From Paracoccaceae bacterium (GTDB lineage Bacteria; Pseudomonadota; Alphaproteobacteria; Rhodobacterales; Rhodobacteraceae), in contig JAJEBQ010000042.1 of the NCBI GenBank assembly GCA_022822495.1, forward strand, positions 1 to 64,000: DNA of 64,000 nucleotides. Reading direction: 5' to 3'. The notes beneath the pieces were generated by a model. It saw only the letters and a list, made by a program, of their open reading frames with translations, was not told where the DNA came from and searched no databases. Both the position numbers and the translations under genes were made by a program. The number at the start of each line of letters is the position of its first letter. The stretch's first letter is position 1. Shown one piece after another: positions 55,272 to 64,000 of this stretch.

Positions 55272-56160
55272 TCAATATACAGGGTGGTCCCTTATCACCA
55301 TTACGCTGTTCATTGTCGTACCTACTTTTACCTCGTCAATGCAAAGAATCTGAGTTGGCATTGGTTCGCTGTGTCTATTTACAAATGATCGGTATATTCT
55401 GTGCTTAAAGTAATAAATCTTAGCATTGAATTCAATCCTGTCTCTTATCTCGGCCAACAACTGGCCATTTACATAAGTCGCAAGCCTTTCATTTCCGTGG
55501 GTGGTGTTAAAATTCAGGATGATATCCGAGCATGTCTGAACCTGAAATCAGTTCGAAATCCTTTCACTTGTCACTTACGCCATCAACTGAACCTGATAAA
55601 GTATACATAGACATGCAGCACCTATTGCCCTCCATCTCCATCTGCATGACGGGAAGGAAACTCTTTAACCTACCGGCCTTACTCGTAGGGCTGTTACCCC
55701 CCCCCCCTTTTTTTTCTGGCGGATCTTTCCGACGGTTGTCCTTACTTTAGTGCCGGTTTGGGATTCTCTGGGTAGATACACACTGAATCCGACCCAGACC
55801 TTGTCCCCATAACGCCATTTTTTCTTAGCTGTGATTTGCGACCTCTCCCTGTTATTGTCACGATCACTACAGGAACCGGCAACTCCGCAGTCCACCGGGC
55901 GGGCCTAAAAACACTGTGACTCACTGCCGGCGCATGCAAGATCATCCACTATAGTATATCCATGGGGAGAGTCATTCAGGCTGCGACTGTCTCTAAGCCT
56001 GCACGATGCAATGACCGGTTGTGCTTTTCTATCCTAGATATTTTTAGAATGGGCGACGATATACCCGTTATGTACCCAAACCTCCTGGCCATCTTCGAAC
56101 AATACTCTTCTCCAAGTTCCTGCATTCGTGCTCCCGATGTGAGTTGCATGACTTTCGAAT
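55272..56160 (-). pseudogene. Polysaccharide lyase with SH3-like domain, decayed
   Basis: Fragments in successive frames follow the order of a Polysacc_lyase (Pfam PF14099-type) protein. Near 56150-56050 is an SH3b-like piece (NAGTWRRVLFEDGQEVWVHNGYIV). Near 55870-55760 is RERSQITAKKKWRYGDKVWVGFSVYLP, and near 55440-55290 is NAKIYYFKHRIYRSFVNRHSEPMPTQ followed by CIDEVKVG. Several shifts and stops lie between, including at a C11T8 tract at 55697-55715. The intact enzyme would cleave acidic polysaccharides. Family naming is from memory of these motifs. Confidence 0.65.
55697..55715 (+). repeat. C11-T8 homopolymer tract
   Basis: Eleven C followed by eight T, inside the decayed polysaccharide-lyase region. 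Such tracts vary by slippage or arise from sequencing error; either would break the frame. Confidence 0.8.
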
Positions 56161-56425
56161 AATTGGCACCAGCTCAATCGCGGGCGTTAAGCATTTTGCC
56201 TTCGGCAACCTAAAAGATTTCTGCACCTGCTGAGTTGAACGAAATTAAAGTGGTCACGAGCGAGACATAAATCGTTGTGTTGCTTATCACCGGTGTTTCC
56301 ACTGTAAAATGTTACATAGTAGACAGATATAATGTTCACGCAAGCTTGGACCAACCTGCATATGAACACTAAATTACGTCACTTTTGAGTTTAATCCCCC
56401 TGTTGAAAAACGGAGCGAACATAGA

Positions 56426-56836
56426 TCAATCGAAAAATTGTTTCCCAACACAGAGAATATATCCATCTGGGTCATAGAAATACAATTCCTTCATGCCATA
56501 CCATTGCTTGAACGGTCCCTTGATTACAGCTTTCTTCTCTAATCTACCCAAAACGGTATCTGGATCAATGCCCCGCAGGTAAAGGGTTGAAGTTGAGTTC
56601 AACTCAACTTGAGCCTCAAAAACGGGCAACTCTTCGGCAAGACTTTGCTTGTCCTGAAGCATTAGCTCCGCTTGATCATGAACAAGTAATCCGAAAACTG
56701 CCTTGTGCGGATCTTTGGTTTCCTGCCTTTCAGAATCGATTAGGAAGGAAACTGAAAAACCCAGAACCTTGGTATAAAACTTCAAAGAAATAGGGATCCC
56801 GGAGACCATCAAATTGGGACAAAGCTTTACCGACAC
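56426..56836 (-). CDS. VOC-superfamily protein (glyoxalase/bleomycin-resistance type)
   Basis: 136 residues with the paired beta-alpha-beta-beta-beta modules of the vicinal-oxygen-chelate fold: the N-terminal PNLMVSGIPISLKFYTKVLGFSVSF and the C-terminal KELYFYDPDGYILCVGKQF (DPDGY is typical). The middle glutamine/glutamate metal ligands are not clear. It may be a small-molecule binding or resistance protein; the substrate is unknown. It is isolated, with decayed sequence on its left. Confidence 0.85.
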   Translation of the reverse strand: MSVKLCPNLMVSGIPISLKFYTKVLGFSVSFLIDSERQETKDPHKAVFGLLVHDQAELMLQDKQSLAEELPVFEAQVELNSTSTLYLRGIDPDTVLGRLEKKAVIKGPFKQWYGMKELYFYDPDGYILCVGKQFFD

Positions 56837-56875
56837 GTAACTTGTCCTTTCAGGTTAAGATACTTGATCTTCTAG

Positions 56876-57442
56876 CTATTCGTAAATGATGATGGGTGTA
56901 CCAACATCAACTATTCTATAGAGATGCTCAATTTCGGCGTTCGATACAGCAATGCATCCCCACGTCCAATCCTGCCTGGAGGGTTTTGAACCATCATTAG
57001 GAAGGCCATGGATCATAATATCTCCTCCGGGTGAATACCCATTGTTCCAGGCTTGTTTTCTGTCATGCGCATTGGGATAAGATATACCTAACGACAAATG
57101 AAAGGCGCTGTAGGGGTTTTTACGGTTGATGTAATATCGGCCTTGTGGGGTTTTTCCATCACCCTCTCTTTTTTTGTGCCCAGCCGGACTAAAACCAAGA
57201 CCAATATCCATGGTTTCGATCACTTTAGTCCCACTATAGACTCGAAGTTCACGTTCTGATTTGTCAACTTCCAGTTTTGTGACTGCCCTGGACGAATATG
57301 CTTTTGATTTCTTGGTCATTTCACAAGAAGAGATAAATGAAACACATACCAGTAATATAACCGTACGTATTAACAAGGAGAATGAATCATTACGGAAAAT
57401 ATTGCAAAATTTCCATTCCAAAATTCTTGAAATTTTCTGCAT
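56876..57442 (-). CDS. L,D-transpeptidase lipoprotein
   Basis: 188 residues. A signal segment ends in a lipobox (CVSFISSCEM), so the protein is probably lipidated. The YkuD domain shows KSERELRVYSG, GDGKTPQGRYYI, then MIHGLP and the active-site WTWGCIAVSN with the catalytic Cys. This subtype (YafK-like) differs from the Tat-type enzyme at 52958. It is downstream of rlmN by 32 bases and could be co-transcribed. Confidence 0.9.
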   Translation of the reverse strand: MQKISRILEWKFCNIFRNDSFSLLIRTVILLVCVSFISSCEMTKKSKAYSSRAVTKLEVDKSERELRVYSGTKVIETMDIGLGFSPAGHKKREGDGKTPQGRYYINRKNPYSAFHLSLGISYPNAHDRKQAWNNGYSPGGDIMIHGLPNDGSKPSRQDWTWGCIAVSNAEIEHLYRIVDVGTPIIIYE

Positions 57443-57474
57443 TAAAATCCCCTATCTTATTGTTCGTTTTTTTC

Positions 57475-58596
57475 TCATTTGACTGAAACCGGTTTCCTTC
57501 GCAAGCGTTCGGTTTCTGATTTTAATTGTCCACACGCAGCCATAATATCTTCTCCTCTTGGTGTTCGGACAGGTGAAGGATACCCCGAATTATATATTAT
57601 TTGCGCAAAGTTTGCTATTCGTTCTGGTGTAGAACGTTCAAAATTTGAACCGGGCCAGGAATTAAAGGGTATGAGATTGACCTTGGACGGAATGTTTCTG
57701 ATCAGCGAAACCAGCCGATGGGCATCCTCATCGCTATCATTCAGATTTTTTAACATCACATATTCAAAGGTTATTCGGTCAGAATTGGTTACTCTGGGAT
57801 AGTTTCTGAGAGCATCCAGCAGAGTGGCAATATTCCATTTTCTGTTTATTGGAACAATTTTATCCCTTATTTCGTCCGTTGTTGCATGAAAGGAAATCGC
57901 AAGACGACATCCGATTTCCTCGCCAGCTCGTTTTATTCCCGGAACCACACCTGCAGTAGAAAGAGTGATTCGCCTTCTTGAAATACTCAACCCGTCACCA
58001 TCCATGACAATTTTCATTGCATCACGAACATTTTCGAAATTGTATAAGGGTTCACCCATACCCATTAAAACTACATTTGAAATCAACCTTTGTTCCGATT
58101 TGTATGTACTGCCCTCTTTTGGCCACTCATTCAGATCATCCCTTACAGCCATGATCTGACCGACTATCTCGGCGATTGTCAAATTCCTTACCCAAGCTTG
58201 GGTACCGGTATGACAAAATGTACAGTTCAACGTACATCCAACTTGCGAGGAAACACACAAGGTTCCACGACCTTCTTCCGGGATATATACCGTTTCAAAC
58301 TCATGGCCATTATCCCCCTTGAACAAGTATTTTCTAGTCCCATCAACACTGATTTTTCTTACCTTGCAATCAGGCACTTCAAGGGTTAGGTTTTGAGCCA
58401 GCAAATCACGGAATTCTTTCGCTAGATTGGACATATCCCAGAAATCTCTACATCCCCTGACATATATCCAGTTCCACAACTGCTCGACCCGCATCTTTAA
58501 TTTACTTTTTGGGACACCGAGGCGAATCAATGTTTCGGATAATTCTGGTCGGTTCAAACCAATCAAGTTTTCTTTAACGACATCAATTTGGCTCAT
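57475..58596 (-). CDS. rlmN: 23S rRNA/tRNA adenine-C2 methyltransferase RlmN
   Basis: Radical-SAM enzyme that methylates A2503 of 23S rRNA and A37 of some tRNAs. 373 residues; the cluster-binding cysteines are C121, C125 and C128 (CTLNCTFC). The C-terminal GEDIMAACGQL contains the second catalytic cysteine. Segments VLMGMGEPLYNF and ISFHATTDEIRDKIVP are conserved. It lies next to an IalB-family gene, an arrangement common in alphaproteobacteria. Confidence 0.96.
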   Translation of the reverse strand: MSQIDVVKENLIGLNRPELSETLIRLGVPKSKLKMRVEQLWNWIYVRGCRDFWDMSNLAKEFRDLLAQNLTLEVPDCKVRKISVDGTRKYLFKGDNGHEFETVYIPEEGRGTLCVSSQVGCTLNCTFCHTGTQAWVRNLTIAEIVGQIMAVRDDLNEWPKEGSTYKSEQRLISNVVLMGMGEPLYNFENVRDAMKIVMDGDGLSISRRRITLSTAGVVPGIKRAGEEIGCRLAISFHATTDEIRDKIVPINRKWNIATLLDALRNYPRVTNSDRITFEYVMLKNLNDSDEDAHRLVSLIRNIPSKVNLIPFNSWPGSNFERSTPERIANFAQIIYNSGYPSPVRTPRGEDIMAACGQLKSETERLRRKPVSVK

Positions 58597-58647
58597 AGAT
58601 TAACCCAGACCCCCTCAATCCAGAGTTCCCTTTGAGACCAAAGGTGA

Positions 58648-59190
58648 TTAACGGCAGGCAACGGCTGCCCGTTTAAGCCCAGCAGTCACACCTTTGAGCG
58701 AATATGTATCTACGACAGTGGTTCCTTTTGCCGAAACCATTGTTACTGTTGCTTCCCTTCCTTGCTTCAAAGCATAAACGATTTTATCATCATCGGAATA
58801 CAATGGCCATGCATATGTCAAAATTTTGTCTTCAGGGTCCAAGTGCAGGGTATAACCCCGACCGTCTACTTTCAAGGAAACCGAAGATTTTCGCTTGATG
58901 TTGAAACCTGCTTCCACGGAAACCAACTCGGTACCACTTCGTCCTCCCAAAATTGACACCGAAAGGCGTGTATTCCCGCGGTTTACTTGTACCTTTTCGC
59001 CGTTGCGTGTGTATGTGCTACTGGAGGGCTGGGCCATGATTCCACAGTGCAACTGTTCACTGGACTGGGTTGTTTTGTAAACAATCCAATCATCAATCTG
59101 ATCAATACCTTCGATTTCACTTTGGGCAAACACTGGAACTGAAAATGCTACCCAAAAAGTAAAACATATTATGAGATTTACTTTCACCAC
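58648..59190 (-). CDS. IalB-family (invasion-associated locus B) protein
   Basis: About 180 residues if started at GTG 59190 (MVKVNLIICFTFWVAFSVPVFAQS, a clear signal peptide), which has GAGG nearby; an ATG at 59238 would add 16 residues without an RBS. The mature part has the IalB pattern: DDWIVYKTTQSSEQLHCGIMAQP, then paired cysteines (Cys in LHCG and the C-terminal VACR). The family is periplasmic, named for Bartonella but widespread in alphaproteobacteria with unclear function. Confidence 0.85.
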   Translation of the reverse strand: MVKVNLIICFTFWVAFSVPVFAQSEIEGIDQIDDWIVYKTTQSSEQLHCGIMAQPSSSTYTRNGEKVQVNRGNTRLSVSILGGRSGTELVSVEAGFNIKRKSSVSLKVDGRGYTLHLDPEDKILTYAWPLYSDDDKIVYALKQGREATVTMVSAKGTTVVDTYSLKGVTAGLKRAAVACR

Positions 59191-59453
59191 TCTGCCTCTA
59201 ACTGCTCTAGAATACAATTTGATTGCTGTCTTGATCATTTAATCAGAACTCGAACCGGTAATCAAACCTAACCAAGGCACACACTTCGGTTGCCCTTTCC
59301 GTATTATACCGGTTATGAAATATTAGTTTTTTTTACTCTATACAAGTTACTTGTAAAATTGCATTTTATCAAATTCCTACTATTTTTGATAGACCATTAC
59401 CGGCAACCTGAATTTCACGATATTGTGAACATGTAACATTGAGGATGAAAGAA

Positions 59454-60860
59454 ATGTCACAACCTAGAACCCTATACGATAAGATTTGGGATGACCATGT
59501 CGTTCACCTGTCGGACGATGGTACTTGCCTGATTTACATTGATATGCACCTCGTTCACGAGGTAACAAGCCCCCAAGCTTTTGATGGCCTAAGGATGGCC
59601 AATCGCAAGGTTCGTGCTCCAAATAAAACCGTTGCAGTTTCTGATCATAATGTTCCCACGGATATTGGCAGAGAAAAGGGAATTGAGAATGAAGAGAGTC
59701 GTATTCAGGTTGAAGCGATGGAGAAAAATGCCAAAGAGTTCGGCATCCAGTACTTTGGAGTTAATGACATACGCCAGGGTATAGTGCATATTATTGGTCC
59801 TGAGCAAGGCTTAACCCAACCCGGAATGACGATTGTTTGTGGGGATAGCCATACAGCGACACATGGTGCTTTTGGAGCCTTGGCACACGGTATTGGAACA
59901 AGTGAAGTGGAACATGTTCTGGCCACACAGACTCTCATCCAGAAAAAATCAAAAAATATGAAGGTCGAAATTACAGGTTCTTTGGGATTTGGTGTGACAG
60001 CAAAGGATGTAACCCTGTCGATAATTGGCAAAACAGGTACCGCCGGAGCAACAGGACATGTTATTGAATACTGTGGGAATGTAATACAAAGCCTCTCAAT
60101 GGAAGGTCGGATGACCGTCTGTAACATGGCCATTGAGGGTGGCGCAAGAGCAGGCTTGATTGCCCCCGATGAAAAGGCTTTTGAGTATTTGAAATCTCGA
60201 CCCTATTCACCCAAGGGAACATCTTTTGAAATAGCGAAAACCTTCTGGCAATCTCTTTATACAGATGATGGGGCAAAATTCGATAAGGAAGTTGTTATTG
60301 CCGGTGAATCGATTTCACCAGTTGTAACTTGGGGCACAAGCCCGGAGGATGTTTTACCCATTGATCAATTCGTTCCGGCCCCGGATGATTTTGATGGTCT
60401 CAAGGCTGAGGCTGTAAAAAGAAGTCTTGATTATATGGGTTTAAAGCCTGGTACAAAACTTTCTGAGATCAATATAAATACTGTTTTCATTGGATCGTGC
60501 ACCAACGGCAGGATTGAAGATCTTCGGGAAGTTGCCAAAATCATGCGGGGAAAGAGAGTAAAATCTGGCCTCAGAGCAATGATTGTCCCGGGGTCAGGAC
60601 TGGTAAGAGAGCAAGCCGAAAAGGAAGGTATTGCGCAACAATTGGTTGATGCTGGTTTCGAATGGAGAATGGCAGGATGCTCCATGTGCCTGGGAATGAA
60701 CCCCGATCAATTGACCCCTGGTGAACGATGTGCGTCTACTTCTAACCGCAATTTTGAAGGCCGTCAAGGACGAGGAGGCCGAACCCATCTGGTGAGCCCA
60801 GCCATGGCTGCAGCCGCAGCGGTTACTGGTAAACTCACCGATGTTCGTCAGTTCATGTAA
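59454..60860 (+). CDS. leuC: 3-isopropylmalate dehydratase large subunit
   Basis: Isomerises 2-isopropylmalate to 3-isopropylmalate with LeuD, the second step of leucine synthesis. 468 residues; aconitase-type 4Fe-4S cysteines are in [13 protein letters not shown] and in [14 protein letters not shown]. Substrate-loop segments include [30 protein letters not shown]. The start is ATG 59454, with GAGG nine bases before it. leuD follows after 34 bases. Confidence 0.97.
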   Translation: MSQPRTLYDKIWDDHVVHLSDDGTCLIYIDMHLVHEVTSPQAFDGLRMANRKVRAPNKTVAVSDHNVPTDIGREKGIENEESRIQVEAMEKNAKEFGIQYFGVNDIRQGIVHIIGPEQGLTQPGMTIVCGDSHTATHGAFGALAHGIGTSEVEHVLATQTLIQKKSKNMKVEITGSLGFGVTAKDVTLSIIGKTGTAGATGHVIEYCGNVIQSLSMEGRMTVCNMAIEGGARAGLIAPDEKAFEYLKSRPYSPKGTSFEIAKTFWQSLYTDDGAKFDKEVVIAGESISPVVTWGTSPEDVLPIDQFVPAPDDFDGLKAEAVKRSLDYMGLKPGTKLSEININTVFIGSCTNGRIEDLREVAKIMRGKRVKSGLRAMIVPGSGLVREQAEKEGIAQQLVDAGFEWRMAGCSMCLGMNPDQLTPGERCASTSNRNFEGRQGRGGRTHLVSPAMAAAAAVTGKLTDVRQFM

Positions 60861-60894
60861 ATTTTGGTATCCACGAAAAAGCTTGAGGTAAAAA

Positions 60895-61500
60895 ATGAAA
60901 AAGTTTGAACAATTTACTGGTATTGCGGCTCCGATGCCTCTGGTCAATATCGATACCGACATGATTATTCCGAAGCAGTTTCTCAAGACTGTTAAAAGAA
61001 CTGGTCTGGGTATCAGCCTGTTTTTTGAAATGAGGTATGATCTGGAAGGTAAGGAGAATCCTGACTTTGTTTTGAATAAAAAAGCCTGGAAGGATGCTGA
61101 AATAATTATTGCCGGTGACAACTTTGGATGCGGTTCATCAAGAGAGCATGCTCCCTGGGCTCTTCTTGATTATGGTATCAAATGCGTAATTTCTACTGGC
61201 ATTGCAGACATATTCTACAACAATTGCTTCAAGAACGGTATTCTACCAATTACCCTGCCCAAGGAGCAGGTGGACAGGTTGATGGACTTTGCCGAATCCG
61301 GCTCGAATGCCAGACTGACAATTGACCTTGAAAATCAGGAAATTACGACCCCGGATGGGATCAGGATTCCCTTTGAAATTGACAGTTTCAAGAAAAAATG
61401 TCTCCTTGAAGGTCTTGATGACATCGGCCTTACCATGGAGAAAGTATCCCATATCGACAAGTTTGAAGAGAATTATTCCCTCACAAGGCCTTGGCTATAA
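60895..61500 (+). CDS. leuD: 3-isopropylmalate dehydratase small subunit
   Basis: Aconitase swivel-domain subunit that completes the LeuCD enzyme. 201 residues, normal length; conserved segments [14 protein letters not shown] and [16 protein letters not shown] are present. RBS GAGG lies before ATG 60895. leuB is not in the window. Confidence 0.97.
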   Translation: MKKFEQFTGIAAPMPLVNIDTDMIIPKQFLKTVKRTGLGISLFFEMRYDLEGKENPDFVLNKKAWKDAEIIIAGDNFGCGSSREHAPWALLDYGIKCVISTGIADIFYNNCFKNGILPITLPKEQVDRLMDFAESGSNARLTIDLENQEITTPDGIRIPFEIDSFKKKCLLEGLDDIGLTMEKVSHIDKFEENYSLTRPWL

Positions 61501-61892
61501 TTTTTTTGGATTTTCGTTAATAGTCGTTAAAGGCTGTAAATCTAACCGCCAAGTAAGGTTATACTTCCCTGATGGGAAGCACACGTTAATGGTAATTGTC
61601 ACTAACGATTGTATTTTTACCCAATACCAGCGGTTGAATTTGGACCGACCTCCTCTGTCACAATCAACAAGTCGTTGATGAGCTTAACGCTCTGTCTTGG
61701 TAAGGTGAACGCGATATAATCATGACTGGTTTACTCATCATCTGCTGCACTATAAAACCCTGCCCAAAGGCTACTGCCAGGTTTTATTTATAGGTGATAT
61801 AATAGCTGATAATCGTTACTTACACACTAGATTGAAACGCAGTTTGAAAACTTTCATTGCAACAGTTTTCGATCTAGTTTGTGTAAGGTACT
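61501..61892. other. Intergenic region with hairpin
   Basis: 392 bases between convergent leuD and the permease gene. A long imperfect inverted repeat (CTTACACACTAGATTGAAA and TTTTCGATCTAGTTTGTGTAAG, 61819-61887) ends just before the permease stop codon; it is not followed by T tracts. No gene was seen. Confidence 0.45.
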
Positions 61893-62903
61893 TTATTTAT
61901 TGGGGTTAGAGTTCAACAGTAATAAGAACACAAAAATCGACCCAATGGAAGTGGTGACAATTCCGACTGGGAGTTCTTGTGGTGCAAGTATCAGCCTGCT
62001 GAGGATATCGGAACCTGTCAACAGTGCTGCCCCGACAATTGCAGCCGTTGGTAACAACTGGCTGTGTAGCGGTCCAGCGATACCGCGGGCTAAATGCGGT
62101 ACCATTAGGCCAACAAAGCCGATTACACCCGCCACGGATACAAACACAGCCGTTCCAAGAGCAGCGACAATAAACATGCTGAAACGCAATCCTCGCACTG
62201 GCACACCAAGGGTCGTCGCGGTTAGGTCTCCGGTCAGGAGAGCATCCAACCATCGTCTGCGATAAAATGAATAAATTAGAATTAACAACAAGCCAGTGCA
62301 GACCAGGGGGAAGGTTTCCCACCTGGCAAGGCCCAACCCACCCAGCATCCAGAAGATAACCGAATGAGCGGCACGGCTATCCCCAGCGAAAATTAGGTAA
62401 CTGGTGATTGCAGAGAACAGAAAAGAAACAGCAAGCCCTGCCAGAATAAGCTTTTCAGGTGCACTTGTACGCAGCGCATGTACAATTGCCAACACGATGC
62501 CGGATGCGACAAGACCACCACAAAACGCGGCTAAAGGCAGTGTCCAGAACCCGAGTACATCCCCAGTTACGGTGATCACAAAAACCGCTCCAGCGGCCGC
62601 ACCTGAGGACAGGCCGAACAGAAAAGGATCAGCGAGATCATTGCGTGTAGTGGTCTGCAGAACAACACCAACAATACCCAAGCCGGCCCCGATAACTGCA
62701 GCAAACAGAGCCCTGGGTAAACGCAGGTCATAAACAATCCGATGAAGCGGAGTCATATCACCATCAATCAATCCCAAGCCTAAACCGATAGCACCAAATA
62801 CATCAGAAATCGGTATGGGTGTCGTTCCATATATGATAGAACCCAGAAAAAGGGCAACCAGTACAGCCACCCCCATTAAAAGCAAAAATCCCAGCCGGTC
62901 CAT
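61893..62903 (-). CDS. FecCD-type ABC transporter permease
   Basis: 336-residue BtuC/FecCD family permease with about ten membrane helices. Characteristic segments are LRLPRALFAAVIGAGLGIVGVVLQ, GLSSGAAAGAVFVI, and near the C-terminus GVIGFVGLMVPHLARG (interaction loop for the ATPase). It imports ferric siderophores, haem or cobalamin. It starts 1 base after the binding-protein gene ends. It looks more GC-rich than most of the window, which hints at acquisition. The partner ATPase is not found downstream. Confidence 0.93.
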   Translation of the reverse strand: MDRLGFLLLMGVAVLVALFLGSIIYGTTPIPISDVFGAIGLGLGLIDGDMTPLHRIVYDLRLPRALFAAVIGAGLGIVGVVLQTTTRNDLADPFLFGLSSGAAAGAVFVITVTGDVLGFWTLPLAAFCGGLVASGIVLAIVHALRTSAPEKLILAGLAVSFLFSAITSYLIFAGDSRAAHSVIFWMLGGLGLARWETFPLVCTGLLLILIYSFYRRRWLDALLTGDLTATTLGVPVRGLRFSMFIVAALGTAVFVSVAGVIGFVGLMVPHLARGIAGPLHSQLLPTAAIVGAALLTGSDILSRLILAPQELPVGIVTTSIGSIFVFLLLLNSNPNK

Positions 62904-62904
62904 G

Positions 62905-63858
62905 TTAATTTTGACCTTGATGCATGGCTTGTACCATTTTTGAGATCGCCTGAATGTTCGCCGGACCAGGTGTGATTTCTTCGTACCTCAAACCAATCCA
63001 ACGGTTTTGCTTGACCGCATCCGTCTGGGACATCACCGGATGATCTTGTAGCCACTTGAATGTGTCGACCGCACCATTGCCTGTTTGATAATCAAGGAGG
63101 ACAAGAAATTCCGGGTTGGCAGCTGCGACAGCCTCCCACGATGTTCGCCCCCAACTTGTGTCCATATCATCGGTGATGTTTAAACCACCTGCTGCAGCAA
63201 TCATGGCACTTACAGTGGCAAATTTGCCAGCAGTAAACGGAGCATCCGCTGGGCCATCCAAAAGGAAAACACGGGGTTTGGGTAAATCAGCGGTTTGCAC
63301 CTCAATTGCAGTCAGTTCTTCTTTCCAACCCGTTACCAACTCCTCAGCCTTGCTCTCCACATTCATAACCTTTCCCAGACGTAGAACATCACCAAATAGT
63401 AAATCCATACTAGCCTCGGGGCGGTTCTTATCCAGATGAATGCAACTTTCTGTCAGGATCAAAGTTTTGATACCAAAAGGTTCCAGTGTATCAGGGGTCA
63501 CATCACCACCTGGTTGCATACCATAATACCAACCGGCAAAGAAAAGATCCGGTTCAACCGCGACCAAATTCTCGATTGTAGGGTGTTTTGGCGCGATTTC
63601 GGGAATATCGCCGCGTAGCGTGTCAAAGTCCGGACTTGTTTTGTACCAGCCGGTTATACCGGTAAGGCCTACAATCTTGTCCTGCAGACCAAGTGCAAAG
63701 GCCATGTCGGTCATGTTCATGTCATGAATAACTAGTCGCTGCGGGTAAGTTTCAAAAACCAGCGGTTTGCCGCAGTTGTCAACTGTAACCTCATTCGCAG
63801 ATGTACTGGTTGCCATAGCTATAACTATGGTTGTCATACATATGACGCGTTTCAACAT
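62905..63858 (-). CDS. Periplasmic binding protein of an iron/cobalamin-type importer
   Basis: 317 residues with an N-terminal signal peptide (ICMTTIVIAMATSTSANE) and the two-lobed, helix-linked fold of the class III binding proteins (FepB/BtuF): NCGKPLVFETYPQRLVIHDMNMTDMAFALGL, then NLVAVEPDLFFAGWYYGM, and WEAVAAANPEFLVLLDY. The ligand is not readable. It is co-transcribed with the permease; upstream bases to the window end hold only AT-rich sequence that probably contains the promoter. Confidence 0.9.
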   Translation of the reverse strand: MLKRVICMTTIVIAMATSTSANEVTVDNCGKPLVFETYPQRLVIHDMNMTDMAFALGLQDKIVGLTGITGWYKTSPDFDTLRGDIPEIAPKHPTIENLVAVEPDLFFAGWYYGMQPGGDVTPDTLEPFGIKTLILTESCIHLDKNRPEASMDLLFGDVLRLGKVMNVESKAEELVTGWKEELTAIEVQTADLPKPRVFLLDGPADAPFTAGKFATVSAMIAAAGGLNITDDMDTSWGRTSWEAVAAANPEFLVLLDYQTGNGAVDTFKWLQDHPVMSQTDAVKQNRWIGLRYEEITPGPANIQAISKMVQAMHQGQN

Positions 63859-64000
63859 AATTTTCCTCTCGTTAAATTGGGGAATTATCTTCCAAAGATT
63901 CGGGATATACTTTAGGAACTTGTAAAGTTAAAAGGGAAATTAGGATAAAAAAAGGGGGAGGGGTAATAGCCAAGCATGTTTTTAAACAAATAAAACAGGA

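Noticed and set aside
52958-57442. The two L,D-transpeptidases as a recent duplication
   Set aside because: They differ in signal type, length and active-site surroundings (SQGCIGL versus WGCIAVSN), so they belong to different subfamilies.

Overview
The window is a chromosomal segment of an alphaproteobacterium of moderate-to-low GC. This rests on gene content and local order: the 3' end of dnaA followed by dnaN-recF; the block rnd / kdsD / lptA / lptB / hpf / ptsN; an NDUFA9-like protein next to uppP; gltD-gltB; a phasin; the trio fzlA-queG-epimerase; rlmN beside an IalB-family protein; and leuC-leuD. No species is named, because none can be read from the sequence alone.

Layout. 1-9.2 kb: dnaA end, a dead IS5-family element between dnaA and dnaN, dnaN, recF, then pheT (without pheS), pyk and galU. 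9.2-15.7 kb: accessory region with a P-loop gene, an EcoRI-type adenine methyltransferase paired with a DUF262-HNH protein, nested IS1595-like and IS66-like remnants, and a pentapeptide-repeat membrane protein. 15.7-23.3 kb: a CHC2/Toprim primase and a small HTH/zinc protein, divergent from a partial type IVB (Dot/Icm, IncI-like) secretion or conjugation cluster icmD-icmJ-X-icmB. 23.3-27.5 kb: a pseudogene graveyard with a broken DUF234-type ATPase, an IS5 remnant carrying a 192-bp inverted-repeat insertion, a small membrane protein with 33-nt repeats, and a short-chain dehydrogenase pseudogene.

27.7-41.1 kb: housekeeping genes for ribosome hibernation, PTS-type regulation, LPS export and Kdo synthesis, RNase D, tRNA-Leu(CAG), undecaprenyl phosphate recycling and glutamate synthase. 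rpoN and lptC, usually found in this block, are not seen here. 41.1-44.3 kb: a candidate CCUCCUCCC-type small RNA and a BsuBI/PstI-type restriction-modification locus in which methyltransferase and nuclease parts are fused but frame-broken. 44.4-48.9 kb: a three-subunit molybdoenzyme most like cytoplasmic sulfite dehydrogenase SoeABC. 49-54 kb: phasin, fzlA, queG, an epimerase and cell-envelope proteins. 54.6-56.4 kb: another decayed stretch (a small gene with an internal stop and a polysaccharide-lyase pseudogene). 56.4-61.5 kb: VOC protein, L,D-transpeptidase, rlmN, IalB-like protein, leuCD. 61.9-63.9 kb: permease and binding protein of an iron/cobalamin-type ABC importer, with no ATPase in view.

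The core genes look intact, while accessory stretches carry many broken genes and transposon scars. An AT-rich end motif (about GGGnATTATATACAAnAGTGCC) recurs at the borders of several accessory islands, and is the least explained signal in the window together with the partial type IVB cluster.
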